This document shows positions 10,474 to 19,398 of a DNA stretch of 64,000 bases, piece by piece; the first letter of the stretch is position 1; the number at the start of each line of letters is the position of its first letter. The translations under genes were made by a program, and so were the position numbers. The notes beneath the pieces were generated by a model. That model searched no databases and had not been told where the DNA came from. It saw only the letters and a list, made by a program, of their open reading frames with translations. The DNA comes from Synechococcus sp. PROS-9-1. GTDB taxonomy: Bacteria; Cyanobacteriota; Cyanobacteriia; PCC-6307; Cyanobiaceae. The stretch is from positions 1-64,000 of the forward strand of contig NZ_CP047961.1 in NCBI RefSeq assembly GCF_014279775.1. Reading direction: 5' to 3'.

Positions 10474-11136
10474 GTGTCCGCATCCCCATCGGGTTCTCAA
10501 TCCTTACGACTGTCGTTTGTTCTGAGGTGGTTGGGCATCACCCTGGTTGTGCTGCTGGCATTGCAGATGGCTGTGCTGCTAAGTGCCGCCGATTGGGCTG
10601 ATGGCATCTTTAAGCAACTGTTGATTGAGCGTTTAGTGAATCAAGCCCCCATGGGGCTGATCGGTCTTTTGCTCATGCTTCTGGGCTCGCGCCTTGACCA
10701 ACCGGAGACGGCAAGACCTCCGATTCGTTGGCTGGTTTGCGTGATCTCTGCGTTGTTGGCGATTTTGATGATCGTGGTCGTTCCTGTCTCGATCTCAGGC
10801 AATCAGAACCTCTCGGGTGAATCGGATCAAACGCTTGAGCAGCAAAAGGGTCAGTTGGAGATGGCTCGCCAGCAATCGGCTAATCCCGAGAACGTGAAGA
10901 TGCTGGGCAATCAGCTTTCCCAGGCAGGACAGTTGCCTGCTGACGCCAGTGAGGATGACAAGGTCAAAGCTGCTCAGGCTTTCATCGAGAAGCAGCTGGC
11001 GCAGATGGAACAGCAGATCAAGCAGGGGGAACGTCAGCGCAACCTTGCTGTCAATCAGCGTCGCTTCGGCGGCACATTGAGTGCGGTGATACTTGCCGTT
11101 GCTTTCGTGCTCTTGGCTCTGGCGGCCGTGATCTAA
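10474..11136 (+). CDS. HpsJ-like membrane protein
   Basis: A 220-residue protein with three or four hydrophobic segments: about residues 14-35, 56-68, 85-107 and a last one at 200-219. A charged, coiled-coil-prone stretch of about 85 residues (rich in Gln, Glu, Lys) lies before the last helix. The arrangement resembles HpsJ family proteins, known from hormogonium polysaccharide loci of filamentous cyanobacteria, but I am not certain of the family. The GTG start at 10474 is preceded by an AT-rich stretch shared with divergent queG. A role in polysaccharide export would be inference only. Confidence 0.6.
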   Translation: MSASPSGSQSLRLSFVLRWLGITLVVLLALQMAVLLSAADWADGIFKQLLIERLVNQAPMGLIGLLLMLLGSRLDQPETARPPIRWLVCVISALLAILMIVVVPVSISGNQNLSGESDQTLEQQKGQLEMARQQSANPENVKMLGNQLSQAGQLPADASEDDKVKAAQAFIEKQLAQMEQQIKQGERQRNLAVNQRRFGGTLSAVILAVAFVLLALAAVI

Positions 11137-11190
11137 CGATCTGCTGGTTAGGTTGGTGAGATCACGTCAGCCTTAGGCCACAGGCGTTCC

Positions 11191-11940
11191 TTGGTGCAGT
11201 CCAATCCAAGACCTGACCTGCCGCTTAGCGCCAGGCTTCAGCAAGATCTGAAAAACGATTTAATCGCTGGTTTGTTGGTGGTCATTCCACTCGCAACCAC
11301 GATTTGGTTAGCCACAACGGTCAGTCGGTTCGTGCTGGCTTTTCTCACGTCGATTCCCAAGCAATTCAACCCGTTTATCACCCTCAATCCTCTTCTCCAG
11401 GATTTGATCAACCTGGCGCTTGGGTTAACGGTGCCGCTCTTCGCAATTTTGCTCATCGGCCTGATGGCGAGGAACATCGTCGGTCGCTGGTTGCTTGAGT
11501 TTGGCGAAGAAACCCTGCAACGCATTCCTCTTGCTGGCTCGGTTTATAAAACCTTGAAACAGCTGCTCGCCACATTTTTGAGAGACAACTCTCAGCGGTT
11601 TCGGCGTGTGGTGTTAGTGGAATACCCCCGTGAGGGTCTCTACAGCGTGGGTTTTGTGACCGGTGTGGTGGGTCCTTCCCTCCAAGCTGAGCTCACTGAG
11701 CCTCTCCTCAGTGTGTTTATCCCCACAGCACCAAACCCCACAACAGGCTGGTACACCCTGGTTCCCGAAACATCTGTCAAAGATCTGGACATTTCAGTTG
11801 AAGATGCGTTCCGAACGATCATTTCCGCTGGCATTGTGAATCCTGATGAGCGTGAAGCCCCTGTGAATCGAAGTTTTTCCAGCCTGATCTCTCAGCTGAG
11901 AGGTTCTGGTTCACCGTCGTCGTCCACCACTGGAGCCTGA
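11191..11940 (+). CDS. DUF502 family membrane protein
   Basis: A 249-residue protein with two strong membrane helices near residues 25-50 and 65-92, followed by a conserved soluble domain. The IPLAGSVYKTLKQL segment and the FRRVVLVEYPREGLYSVGF segment (about 140-158) are typical of DUF502, found in plants (COV/LCV proteins), cyanobacteria and other bacteria. The molecular function is not established. TTG at 11191 and GTG at 11194 are both possible starts. It lies just upstream of nusB. Confidence 0.8.
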   Translation: MVQSNPRPDLPLSARLQQDLKNDLIAGLLVVIPLATTIWLATTVSRFVLAFLTSIPKQFNPFITLNPLLQDLINLALGLTVPLFAILLIGLMARNIVGRWLLEFGEETLQRIPLAGSVYKTLKQLLATFLRDNSQRFRRVVLVEYPREGLYSVGFVTGVVGPSLQAELTEPLLSVFIPTAPNPTTGWYTLVPETSVKDLDISVEDAFRTIISAGIVNPDEREAPVNRSFSSLISQLRGSGSPSSSTTGA

Positions 11941-11955
11941 ACCCGACTCGGCCGT

Positions 11956-12594
11956 ATGTCCATGCAGTCCCGATCTCTGTCCCGTGAACTAGCGCTACTG
12001 GTGCTCGGTCAATGCCCTGAGCGGGTGGATGATCCCCCCGATCTCTCCCTGGACAGCTTGCTCCAAAAAGCCCTTGATAGCTTGATGCAGCACTGGACAG
12101 AAGTCCTGGACTGTTGTGCTGGAGATCTGGAAAAAGCTCAGCAACACTTGCTTGACAGTGAATTGAAGGATGGTTCTTCCTCCGATCAAGCTTCGGTTCG
12201 TGAGTCGTTGCAGTCGTCTCTCACTGGGGCCGAACAGGTTCTAAATGGTCTTTCAGCCAGTCTTGAGTTGCCCCGCTTACTGGCCTTATCCAATCAAGAT
12301 CAGGTGCGTCGCGAGGCCATGCAGCGCGTGACGTTCGTTCTAAAGAAGCGCAAAGCGATTGATCAGTTGCTCGATGGTGTGATGGAGGGCTGGCGCCTCA
12401 CCCGATTACCACGCATTGATCGCGATATTTTGCGCCTGGCCGTGATTGATCTTTCCGAACTCAATACCCCTGCGGCGGTGGCTTGCAACGAAGCTGTTGA
12501 ATTAGCCCATCGCTTCAGTGACGAGCAGGGACGAAAGATGATTAATGGTGTGCTGCGTCGTCTGCAGAACGCCCCTTCACTGGTGTTGTCCTGA
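11956..12594 (+). CDS. nusB: Transcription antitermination protein NusB
   Basis: A 212-residue NusB. The all-helical RNA-binding protein pairs with S10 (NusE) at boxA to promote processive transcription of rRNA operons. It is longer than the 140-residue E. coli form because of an insertion between the N-terminal SRELALLVLGQ helix and the core, as in other cyanobacteria. The C-terminal AVACNEAVELAHRFSDEQGR block followed by FINGVLRR-like INGVLRRL is diagnostic. It starts at ATG 11956, 15 bases after the DUF502 gene, and ends 4 bases before ftsY. Confidence 0.93.
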   Translation: MSMQSRSLSRELALLVLGQCPERVDDPPDLSLDSLLQKALDSLMQHWTEVLDCCAGDLEKAQQHLLDSELKDGSSSDQASVRESLQSSLTGAEQVLNGLSASLELPRLLALSNQDQVRREAMQRVTFVLKKRKAIDQLLDGVMEGWRLTRLPRIDRDILRLAVIDLSELNTPAAVACNEAVELAHRFSDEQGRKMINGVLRRLQNAPSLVLS

Positions 12595-12598
12595 AATC

Positions 12599-14206
12599 AT
12601 GGTCTACGACTGGTTTAATCGCGGATCCGTTCCTCCTGAAACCCCAGCTAACCCCCCAGTGGATCAAGAGGGTCAACCCGATCAGTCTTCCGCACCTCGA
12701 TCTTCTGCACCTCAACCTTCTGCAACGCAACCAGCAGATGCGCAAGCGTCAGAACCGGAAGACGATTCTCTTGAGTGGGCACGTCAGGCCTATGCACGTT
12801 TAAAAGCCCAGAAAGCTGAGGCCGCTGAGGCCTCTAAGACAGTTCAGGCTGATTCGACGCCCGCACAAAACGTGGTTGTGGCTCCAGTCATGGAGTCGCC
12901 AGCAGCGACTGTTCCCCAAGTTGTTATCCCTTCTGTTGTTGCTCCACCAGACGCAGCTCCTGCACTGAAAGCTCCCTCGGTTGAGCCAGCTGTTGTTCCC
13001 GCTCCTGCGCCTCCAGCACCTCCATCTGCTCCTACGCCTCCTGCCCCGGCCCTGTCTTTTCTTGAACAGGCAGCTGCCCAGCGGGATCAGCGTCAGCAGG
13101 AGCTAGTGCAACCTGCTGAGCCTGAACTGGTTCCCGTTGTTCCAGCCGCAGCCCAAGCGGCTCCCAAGATTGATCAGGATGAACCCAGGCTCGGAGACTT
13201 TGACGATGCATTCACTTGGTCGGCTGAAGTCTTAGCGGCCCAAGGGCGTAGCGCCGAGCAGGTCACCCTCGAGGAGATCGATTGGTTAGGGCGACTTCGC
13301 CAGGGCATGGAGAAAACCCGCCAAGGCTTTGTTACCGGTCTGCTGGAGAACCTGGGCGACGATCCATTGACCCCAGAGGTGCTTGACGACCTCGAATCGC
13401 TTTTATTGAGGGCGGATGCGGGCGTTCAGGCCACGGATCAGGTGCTGGATGCCTTGCGGCAGCGGATGAACGAACAGGTCGTCGATCCCAGTGAAGGCAT
13501 TCGCTTTCTGAAGGAACAACTTCGCGATCTTCTCGATGAGCCAATCAAGGCAAGTGCCGTTCACGTCCTTGCTCCTCAAAGGGATCGCCTGAATGTTTGG
13601 CTTTTAGTTGGTGTAAACGGCGTCGGTAAAACCACCACCCTTGGCAAGCTCGCCAATCTTGCCGTTCGCAGTGGTTATTCCGCCTTAATCGCAGCGGCAG
13701 ATACCTTCCGTGCCGCAGCTGTTCAGCAAGTTCAAGTGTGGGGGGATCGCAGTGATGTGCCAGTTGTGGCCAATCCCTCAGCGAATGCGGATCCTGCAGC
13801 AGTGGTGTTTGATGCGATCGGCGCTGCCCGTTCAAAGGGCACCGATTTGGTTCTGGTGGACACGGCCGGTCGCCTGCAGACCAAGCACAACTTGATGGAG
13901 GAGCTTGAAAAGATCCGCCGTGTGGTGGATCGTCTTGCTCCCGAAGCGCATGTGGAATCGTTGTTGGTGCTGGATGCCAGTCAGGGCCAGAACGGTTTGA
14001 AGCAGGCGATGGCGTTTGCCCGTGCTGCTGGGCTCACAGGTGTGGTGATCACCAAGCTCGATGGCACAGCGAGAGGAGGTGTGGCTCTGGCTGTTGCCTC
14101 CGAAGCAAAGTTGCCGATTCGTTTTATTGGAGCTGGTGAGGGAATTCGCGATCTTCGTCCTTTCAATAGTTTTGAGTTTGTCGAGGCCCTATTGGCATCG
14201 CGTTAA
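12599..14206 (+). CDS. ftsY: Signal recognition particle receptor FtsY
   Basis: A 535-residue SRP receptor GTPase that delivers ribosome-nascent chain complexes to the membrane. The C-terminal NG domain carries G1 GVNGVGKTTTLGKLA, the insertion-box motif DTFRAAAVQQ, DTAGRLQ and TKLDGTARGG. The N-terminal 200 residues are an acidic, Pro/Ala-rich, low-complexity linker, like the variable A domain of FtsY. ATG 12599 is chosen because translation upstream of it overlaps nusB and lacks family similarity. It lies 4 bases after nusB, so an operon is likely. Confidence 0.95.
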   Translation: MVYDWFNRGSVPPETPANPPVDQEGQPDQSSAPRSSAPQPSATQPADAQASEPEDDSLEWARQAYARLKAQKAEAAEASKTVQADSTPAQNVVVAPVMESPAATVPQVVIPSVVAPPDAAPALKAPSVEPAVVPAPAPPAPPSAPTPPAPALSFLEQAAAQRDQRQQELVQPAEPELVPVVPAAAQAAPKIDQDEPRLGDFDDAFTWSAEVLAAQGRSAEQVTLEEIDWLGRLRQGMEKTRQGFVTGLLENLGDDPLTPEVLDDLESLLLRADAGVQATDQVLDALRQRMNEQVVDPSEGIRFLKEQLRDLLDEPIKASAVHVLAPQRDRLNVWLLVGVNGVGKTTTLGKLANLAVRSGYSALIAAADTFRAAAVQQVQVWGDRSDVPVVANPSANADPAAVVFDAIGAARSKGTDLVLVDTAGRLQTKHNLMEELEKIRRVVDRLAPEAHVESLLVLDASQGQNGLKQAMAFARAAGLTGVVITKLDGTARGGVALAVASEAKLPIRFIGAGEGIRDLRPFNSFEFVEALLASR

Positions 14207-14273
14207 TGCATTTCGCATTGCGGCCTGATCAAGTTGAACTTGCTACGTTGCGCCTTCTGCTGGGTGCTAGGCC

Positions 14274-15683
14274 ATGAGCAGCACACCTTCATGGCGACAT
14301 CCGGCAACTCCTCAACGTGGAATTAACCAGTCGTTGACGGCTACAGCCTCGCTAAGGCAGCTGTTGGAGAGCATGTCGCGGGAGCAGCGTTCCAATCAGG
14401 AGCTGCTTGTGTCGCTTGGGTTTGCGTTGCGCAGCTTCAGCAATCTCAACCGCTTTTTGGAGTTGGTCCCGGTGGTGGCTGCCCGGCTTGTGGGGGTGCA
14501 AGGCTCACTGCTTGTTCCGTTTCAGGCCGACGGACGCCTTTGGCGTGACCAGCTGCAGATGCTTCCTGGTCCACGCACGGAGGGCTTGTTGCGGGCGCTT
14601 GCCGCTCATGAGCCTGGGAACATGATCGGGTTTGGATCCGACGAAAGCCTTGTGCTCGCCATGGATCGCTTGGTCCAGCGGCAGCTGGGGAGTGCTGGTC
14701 TTTTTGCAACGTCGTTGATCGCTCGTGGTCGGCCGAGGGGACGCCTTTACGTGTTTAATCCGTCGAGCCCTCTCGCTTGGAGTGATGTCTATCGTCGACA
14801 TGTGCAGTTGGTGGCTGACCTCACTGGGGTCGCGATCGAAAATGATTTGATGCTTCAGGAGGCCCGTCGTCACGAACGGGTTGATCGTCAGCTCAGCATC
14901 GGAGCGGACATTCAGGCTCAGCTGTTGCCCGATCACTGCCCTGTCATCGAAGGCGTGGATCTTGCGGCGCGTTGCCGGCCCGCCTTTCAAGTTGGCGGTG
15001 ATTACTACGACTTCATTCCTACCCGTCCAGAACTGATCGGGCGCCGTAGGGAGCGGGGCCGTTGGGCCTTCGTGATGGGGGATGTGATGGGTAAGGGGGT
15101 GCCAGCAGGATTATTGATGACCATGCTCCGCGGCATGCTGCGAGCAGAGGTTTTGAGTGGCCTGCCGCCCGATCGCATCCTTTATGACCTCAACCAATTA
15201 GCGCTGGAGGACCTGTCTCAGTCCCATCGGTTCGTCACGCTGTTTTATTCGGATTTCGACCCACGTACCAGGCGCCTGCGTTATGCCAACGCCGCCCATA
15301 ACCCACCGTTGATTTGGCGTGCCCAATCGCGGAAATTGATGCGATTAGACGCCCCTGGGCTCCTAATTGGCCTCCAGCCTGAGGCGGAATATGGCTGTGA
15401 ATCGCTTGTGCTTGAGCCTGGTGACGTTCTTCTGTATTACACGGATGGAGTGACTGAAGCCCCTGGTATCACAGGTGATCGTTTTGATGAGGCGCGATTG
15501 ATGCGCTCGCTCGAACAAGCTTGTCGATCAGGAACGGGTTCCCAAGGGATTCTTGATCAGTTGTTCAGTCGACTCGATCGTTTTGTGGGACCCACCCGTC
15601 AGTTGGATGACGATGCCTCGATGGTGGTGCTCAAGGTCAAAGAGGAGATCATGCTGCCGTCTGTCCCCCGGTCTTTGGCCTGA
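14274..15683 (+). CDS. PP2C-type serine phosphatase (RsbU/SpoIIE family) with GAF-like domain
   Basis: A 469-residue protein. Residues about 40-195 look like a GAF sensor domain ([20 protein letters not shown] through [13 protein letters not shown]). After a short linker comes a SpoIIE/RsbU PP2C domain with its metal-binding acids: [27 protein letters not shown] and [11 protein letters not shown]. In Firmicutes such enzymes dephosphorylate anti-sigma-factor antagonists (STAS proteins) in partner-switching stress control. The cyanobacterial target is not visible here. No anti-sigma or STAS gene is adjacent. The ATG at 14274 follows 67 intergenic bases. Confidence 0.88.
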   Translation: MSSTPSWRHPATPQRGINQSLTATASLRQLLESMSREQRSNQELLVSLGFALRSFSNLNRFLELVPVVAARLVGVQGSLLVPFQADGRLWRDQLQMLPGPRTEGLLRALAAHEPGNMIGFGSDESLVLAMDRLVQRQLGSAGLFATSLIARGRPRGRLYVFNPSSPLAWSDVYRRHVQLVADLTGVAIENDLMLQEARRHERVDRQLSIGADIQAQLLPDHCPVIEGVDLAARCRPAFQVGGDYYDFIPTRPELIGRRRERGRWAFVMGDVMGKGVPAGLLMTMLRGMLRAEVLSGLPPDRILYDLNQLALEDLSQSHRFVTLFYSDFDPRTRRLRYANAAHNPPLIWRAQSRKLMRLDAPGLLIGLQPEAEYGCESLVLEPGDVLLYYTDGVTEAPGITGDRFDEARLMRSLEQACRSGTGSQGILDQLFSRLDRFVGPTRQLDDDASMVVLKVKEEIMLPSVPRSLA

Positions 15684-15714
15684 CAAGCTGAGGACAAGCG
15701 CAGAGGAGAGTGAC

Positions 15715-17133
15715 ATGGCAGGCGGGGTGACAGGAGGAGGCTCCGCAACCTGGAGTGACCGGTTTGAGCAGGGATTGCATCCGGCGATTGAGCGATTTAA
15801 TGCTTCGATTGGCTTTGATATCACTCTTCTTCAAGAGGATCTGGATGGGTCGATCGCCCATGCCCGCATGCTTGCTGACTGCGGTGTGATCAAGGTGGAG
15901 GAGGCAGATCAACTTGTGAGTGGTCTTGAACAAGTCCGCCAGGAAGCGGCATCAGGACAATTTCTGCCAGGGCTAGACGATGAAGATGTGCACTTCGCTG
16001 TTGAGCGACGTCTGATTGCCTTGCTTGGTCCGGTTGGCAAGAAATTGCACACCGGCCGGAGTCGTAACGACCAGGTGGGGACTGATTTGCGGCTTTGGCT
16101 TAGGCGGCGTTTGGACGATCTTGAACAGTCTTTGCTCGGCTTTCAGCGCGCCTTGCTTGACCAAGCCAACCTTCACAGCAACACCTTGATTCCCGGTTAC
16201 ACGCATCTCCAGCGTGCCCAGCCTCTTTGCCTCGCTCACCATCTTCTTGCCTATGTCGAGATGGTGGAGAGGGATCGGCAGCGGATGGCGGACTTGCGTA
16301 AACGCCTGAATCTCTCTCCTCTGGGTGCTGCTGCTTTGGCAGGCACCCCGGTACCGATTGATCGCCGGAGCACCGCTTCGGCCCTTGGTTTCGACGGCAT
16401 CTATGCCAACAGCTTGGACGCGGTCAGTGATCGTGATTTCACAGTGGAATTTTCGGCCGCGGCCTCACTGGTGATGGTTCATCTCAGTCGTCTTGCTGAG
16501 GAGGTAATTTTTTGGGCATCAGAGGAATGTGGCTTTGTACGGCTCACTGATCGCTGTGCAACGGGCAGCAGCCTGATGCCGCAGAAAAAGAATCCCGATG
16601 TTCCAGAATTGGTGCGTGGCAAATGCGGGCGGGTGTTCGGCCATTTGCAAGGCCTGCTGACGATGATTAAGGGCTTACCACTGGCCTACAACAAAGATTT
16701 TCAGGAGGACAAGGAGGCGTTGTTCGATGTGGTGGCCACCACATCGCAATGCCTTGAGGCGATGACGATTTTGCTGCAGGAAGGCTTGAGTTTCAGGGTC
16801 GAACGCCTCGAGGCGGCTGTTGCCTCGGACTATTCCAATGCCACTGATGTGGCCGACTATCTCGTGGCTAAGCAGGTTCCTTTTCGGGAGGCGTATCAGT
16901 TGGTTGGTGCCGTGGTGAAACATTGCCTCCAGGAAGGCGTTCTTCTGCGCGAACTCACTCTGGAGCGTTGGCAGCAGTTCCATCCTGCGATCGAGGCTGA
17001 TTTGTTTGAGGCGTTAATACCCCGCAATGTGGTGGCAGCTCGAACCAGCGAAGGGGGAACAGGTTTCGATCGCGTCAATGAACAGCTGGCAATTTGGAAC
17101 AAACGATTGGGGCTTGCGGATCAGGTTGTTTGA
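15715..17133 (+). CDS. argH: Argininosuccinate lyase
   Basis: Splits argininosuccinate into arginine and fumarate, the last step of arginine synthesis. The 472 residues belong to the fumarase/aspartase superfamily. The signature [12 protein letters not shown] is near residue 284, and the [10 protein letters not shown] and HLQRAQP blocks are present. The ATG at 15715 gives the family-length protein; longer readings run into the phosphatase gene. It starts 31 bases after that gene. Confidence 0.96.
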   Translation: MAGGVTGGGSATWSDRFEQGLHPAIERFNASIGFDITLLQEDLDGSIAHARMLADCGVIKVEEADQLVSGLEQVRQEAASGQFLPGLDDEDVHFAVERRLIALLGPVGKKLHTGRSRNDQVGTDLRLWLRRRLDDLEQSLLGFQRALLDQANLHSNTLIPGYTHLQRAQPLCLAHHLLAYVEMVERDRQRMADLRKRLNLSPLGAAALAGTPVPIDRRSTASALGFDGIYANSLDAVSDRDFTVEFSAAASLVMVHLSRLAEEVIFWASEECGFVRLTDRCATGSSLMPQKKNPDVPELVRGKCGRVFGHLQGLLTMIKGLPLAYNKDFQEDKEALFDVVATTSQCLEAMTILLQEGLSFRVERLEAAVASDYSNATDVADYLVAKQVPFREAYQLVGAVVKHCLQEGVLLRELTLERWQQFHPAIEADLFEALIPRNVVAARTSEGGTGFDRVNEQLAIWNKRLGLADQVV

Positions 17134-17259
17134 TGGGTGATCATTCGGCTGAGATCGGACTACGCTGAAGGAGCAACAGATTCAATGATCTTCAATAGGT
17201 CCATGAATTGTTGGCCCTTGGATTCCATTGACCCCTCTTAACTTCGGTCCATCAGATAA

Positions 17260-17796
17260 GTGAGCATTTTTGTCGGCAATCTTCCTTTCCGTGCTGAGCA
17301 GGAAGACATCATTGAATTGTTCTCCACCTATGGAGAGGTCACGAATTGTGCCCTCCCTCTAGAGCGAGACACCGGTCGTAAACGCGGCTTTGCATTTGTC
17401 GAAATGAGCGACGAAGCGGCTGAAGCATCTGCCATTGAGGCGCTTCAAGGTGCTGAGCTCATGGGTCGTCCCCTGCGCATCAACAAAGCTGAACCCCGTG
17501 GCAGTGCCCCTCGTCGAGATTTCGGCGGTGGCGGCGGTGGCGGCAACTACGGCGGCGGCGGCAACTACGGCGGCGGCGGCAACTACGGCGGCGGCGGCAA
17601 CTACGGCGGCGGCGGTGGCGGCAACTACGGCGGTGGCGGTGGCGGTGAGCGCCCCTCTGGTGCGAGTGGTTGGGAAGATCGCAGCTATGGAAGTGGGGCT
17701 CCTCCAGCTGGTGGCAGTGCCTACGACGATGGCCGTACCCGTCGCCGCCGTGGTGGAGCCGACGACAACAGTGGATATGGCGGAGCAGAGGGCTGA
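17260..17796 (+). CDS. Glycine-rich RRM RNA-binding protein
   Basis: A 178-residue protein. One RRM covers residues 1-80, with RNP2 IFVGNLPF at 3-10 and RNP1 KRGFAFVE at 41-48. A Gly-rich tail built of GGGGNY units (88-131) and an Arg-rich end follow. The architecture matches the cyanobacterial Rbp family, many of which are cold-induced and bind mRNA; related proteins help localise photosystem mRNAs to thylakoids. The GTG at 17260 puts RNP2 at its usual position. The 126-base leader upstream is long for this window and could hold cold-responsive regulation (inference). Confidence 0.93.
   Translation: MSIFVGNLPFRAEQEDIIELFSTYGEVTNCALPLERDTGRKRGFAFVEMSDEAAEASAIEALQGAELMGRPLRINKAEPRGSAPRRDFGGGGGGGNYGGGGNYGGGGNYGGGGNYGGGGGGNYGGGGGGERPSGASGWEDRSYGSGAPPAGGSAYDDGRTRRRRGGADDNSGYGGAEG
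17524..17646 (+). repeat. In-frame glycine-rich tandem repeat
   Basis: Tandem units of mostly GGCGGCGGCGGCAACTAC (18 bases) encode GGGGNY, with GGT/GGC variation at both ends. There are five Asn-Tyr-terminated units and then a degenerate one. The low-complexity GC-rich run is prone to copy-number slippage, so strains may differ in length. Confidence 0.9.
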
Positions 17797-17814
17797 TCGC
17801 CCTATCGGTGCTTC

Positions 17815-18819
17815 TTAGAGCCCTGCATCAAGCAGTTGCTGGGCTGCTTCCTCAATGATCTCAATCCCAGCACCAGCTTTTTGAGCTTTAGTGCTGAGGT
17901 TGTTGCGCCAATGCCGTGCTCCTGGCACTGCTTCCACAATGTGGACCAGATGCCGGCATAGATCCCAAAGTCGTCCTCCTCGCTGGAGATGACGATCGGC
18001 ATGGGGGATTAGCCCAAGCACGACATCAGAAGCCAGCACTTGGCGTGGCGCTGCGCCGAAGATCAGGCTGTCGATGTTGCGCCAGCGCAGTGGGTGGGCA
18101 TAGGCGGCCCGTCCGACCATGGCCCCATCGAGGTGTTTCAGGGCGTTGAGGCAGTCCTCAGGAGTATCAAGGCCACCATTCAATTCAATGGTGAGATCGG
18201 GCCTGGATGCTTTTAAGGCAATCACTCGATCGTGCTGAAGAGCAGGAATCGTGCGGTTTTGTTTGGGATCTAATCCTTCAAGCCATGCCTTACGGGCATG
18301 CACGGAAAAACGCAACGCTCCGGCTTCAGCAACTTGATCAACAAACTGTCTGAGCAGGTCATCACTGTCGAGATCATCAATCCCTACGCGATGTTTCACC
18401 GTGACGGGAAGGGATGATGCCGCCACCATGGCCTCCACACAACGCGCCACGGTTTGCGGTTCTGCCATCAAGCAAGCCCCAAAATTCCCGGCTTGAACCC
18501 TTGGACTTGGGCAGCCCACATTGAGGTTGATCTCGTCATACCCCCAATCGGCTGCCATCCGCGTGGCATCGGCCAGTAACGCGGGATCGTCGCCCCCCAC
18601 CTGTAGGGCTAGAGGATGCTCCTCGGCGTCGAAGTCCAGCAGCCGTTCTCGGCGCTTGCTGTGGTGGAGAGCTTGCGCCACCACCATTTCGCTGTAAAGC
18701 AGACTTTGTTTGCTGATCTGGCGCATCAGCATGCGGAAATGCCGATCCGTGCAATCCAGCATGGGCGCCACACTGAAGCGCCAGGCGGGTTCCCGATCGG
18801 GGTTGAGTGGGGAATCCAT
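17815..18819 (-). CDS. dusA: tRNA-dihydrouridine synthase (DusA-type)
   Basis: A flavin-dependent enzyme that reduces specific uridines in tRNA D-loops. The 334-residue length and the N-terminal FSVAPMLDCTDRHFRMLMR with LLYSEMVVAQAL nearby point to the DusA subgroup. The NLNVGCPSPRVQ block is followed by the catalytic cysteine in FGACLM, and HARKAWLEGL is also conserved. ATG 18819 is preferred to the longer reading, which adds 16 unconserved residues. It is convergent with the RRM gene and divergent from msrB. Confidence 0.92.
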   Translation of the reverse strand: MDSPLNPDREPAWRFSVAPMLDCTDRHFRMLMRQISKQSLLYSEMVVAQALHHSKRRERLLDFDAEEHPLALQVGGDDPALLADATRMAADWGYDEINLNVGCPSPRVQAGNFGACLMAEPQTVARCVEAMVAASSLPVTVKHRVGIDDLDSDDLLRQFVDQVAEAGALRFSVHARKAWLEGLDPKQNRTIPALQHDRVIALKASRPDLTIELNGGLDTPEDCLNALKHLDGAMVGRAAYAHPLRWRNIDSLIFGAAPRQVLASDVVLGLIPHADRHLQRGGRLWDLCRHLVHIVEAVPGARHWRNNLSTKAQKAGAGIEIIEEAAQQLLDAGL

Positions 18820-18885
18820 TCCTCCATGCTGCCTCGCTTCCTCCCCTTGTCGCTTTAGAACTGGCAACGTTTAAAGACACTGCAG

Positions 18886-19398
18886 ATGACGACTTCGATT
18901 CAGCCTTGGTTGTTGAGCCGGCGTTCGATGCTTTTGGCCTCGATCGCCGGGATGGTGGGAGTCTTGAGCGCTCCAGATCAAGTGTTGGCTGCCTCTAAGG
19001 CCGGTGAGGCGACTTGGGATCTCAGCGATGGGGAATGGAAAAAACGTCTGTCGCCTGAGGCGTATCAGGTGTTGCGTCAGGAAGGCACAGAACGACCATT
19101 CACCAGTCCGTTCAACGATGAAAAACGAGAGGGCACCTACCACTGCGCCGGTTGCGACTTGCCGTTGTTTGCTTCCACCGCCAAGTTTGATAGTGGTACT
19201 GGTTGGCCCAGTTTTTGGGAGCCCCTTCCGGGCGGTGTCGATACAAAAGTAGATTTCAAATTAATTCTTCCTCGCACTGAATATCACTGCAGCCGCTGCG
19301 GTGGGCATCAGGGCCATGTTTTTAATGACGGTCCCCGACCGACGGGCAAGCGCTACTGCAATAACGGAGTCGCCTTGCGTTTCCAACCCACGGCATGA
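18886..19398 (+). CDS. msrB: Methionine-R-sulfoxide reductase B, exported form
   Basis: A 170-residue MsrB that repairs methionine-R-sulfoxide in oxidised proteins. The catalytic Cys lies in RYCNNGVALRF near the C-terminus. Two CxxC pairs (CAGC and CSRC) form the structural zinc site. GWPSF and HCSRCGGHQGHVF-type blocks are intact. The N-terminus LSRRSMLLASIAGMVGVL reads like a Tat-type twin-arginine signal ending near LAA, so the enzyme probably acts in periplasm or lumen. The 3' end overlaps the next reading frame. Confidence 0.92.
   Translation: MTTSIQPWLLSRRSMLLASIAGMVGVLSAPDQVLAASKAGEATWDLSDGEWKKRLSPEAYQVLRQEGTERPFTSPFNDEKREGTYHCAGCDLPLFASTAKFDSGTGWPSFWEPLPGGVDTKVDFKLILPRTEYHCSRCGGHQGHVFNDGPRPTGKRYCNNGVALRFQPTA

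Noticed and set aside
17147-17259. Riboswitch or sRNA in the leader of the RRM gene
   Set aside because: No convincing long stem or known motif seen by eye; could still hold a cold-responsive structure.
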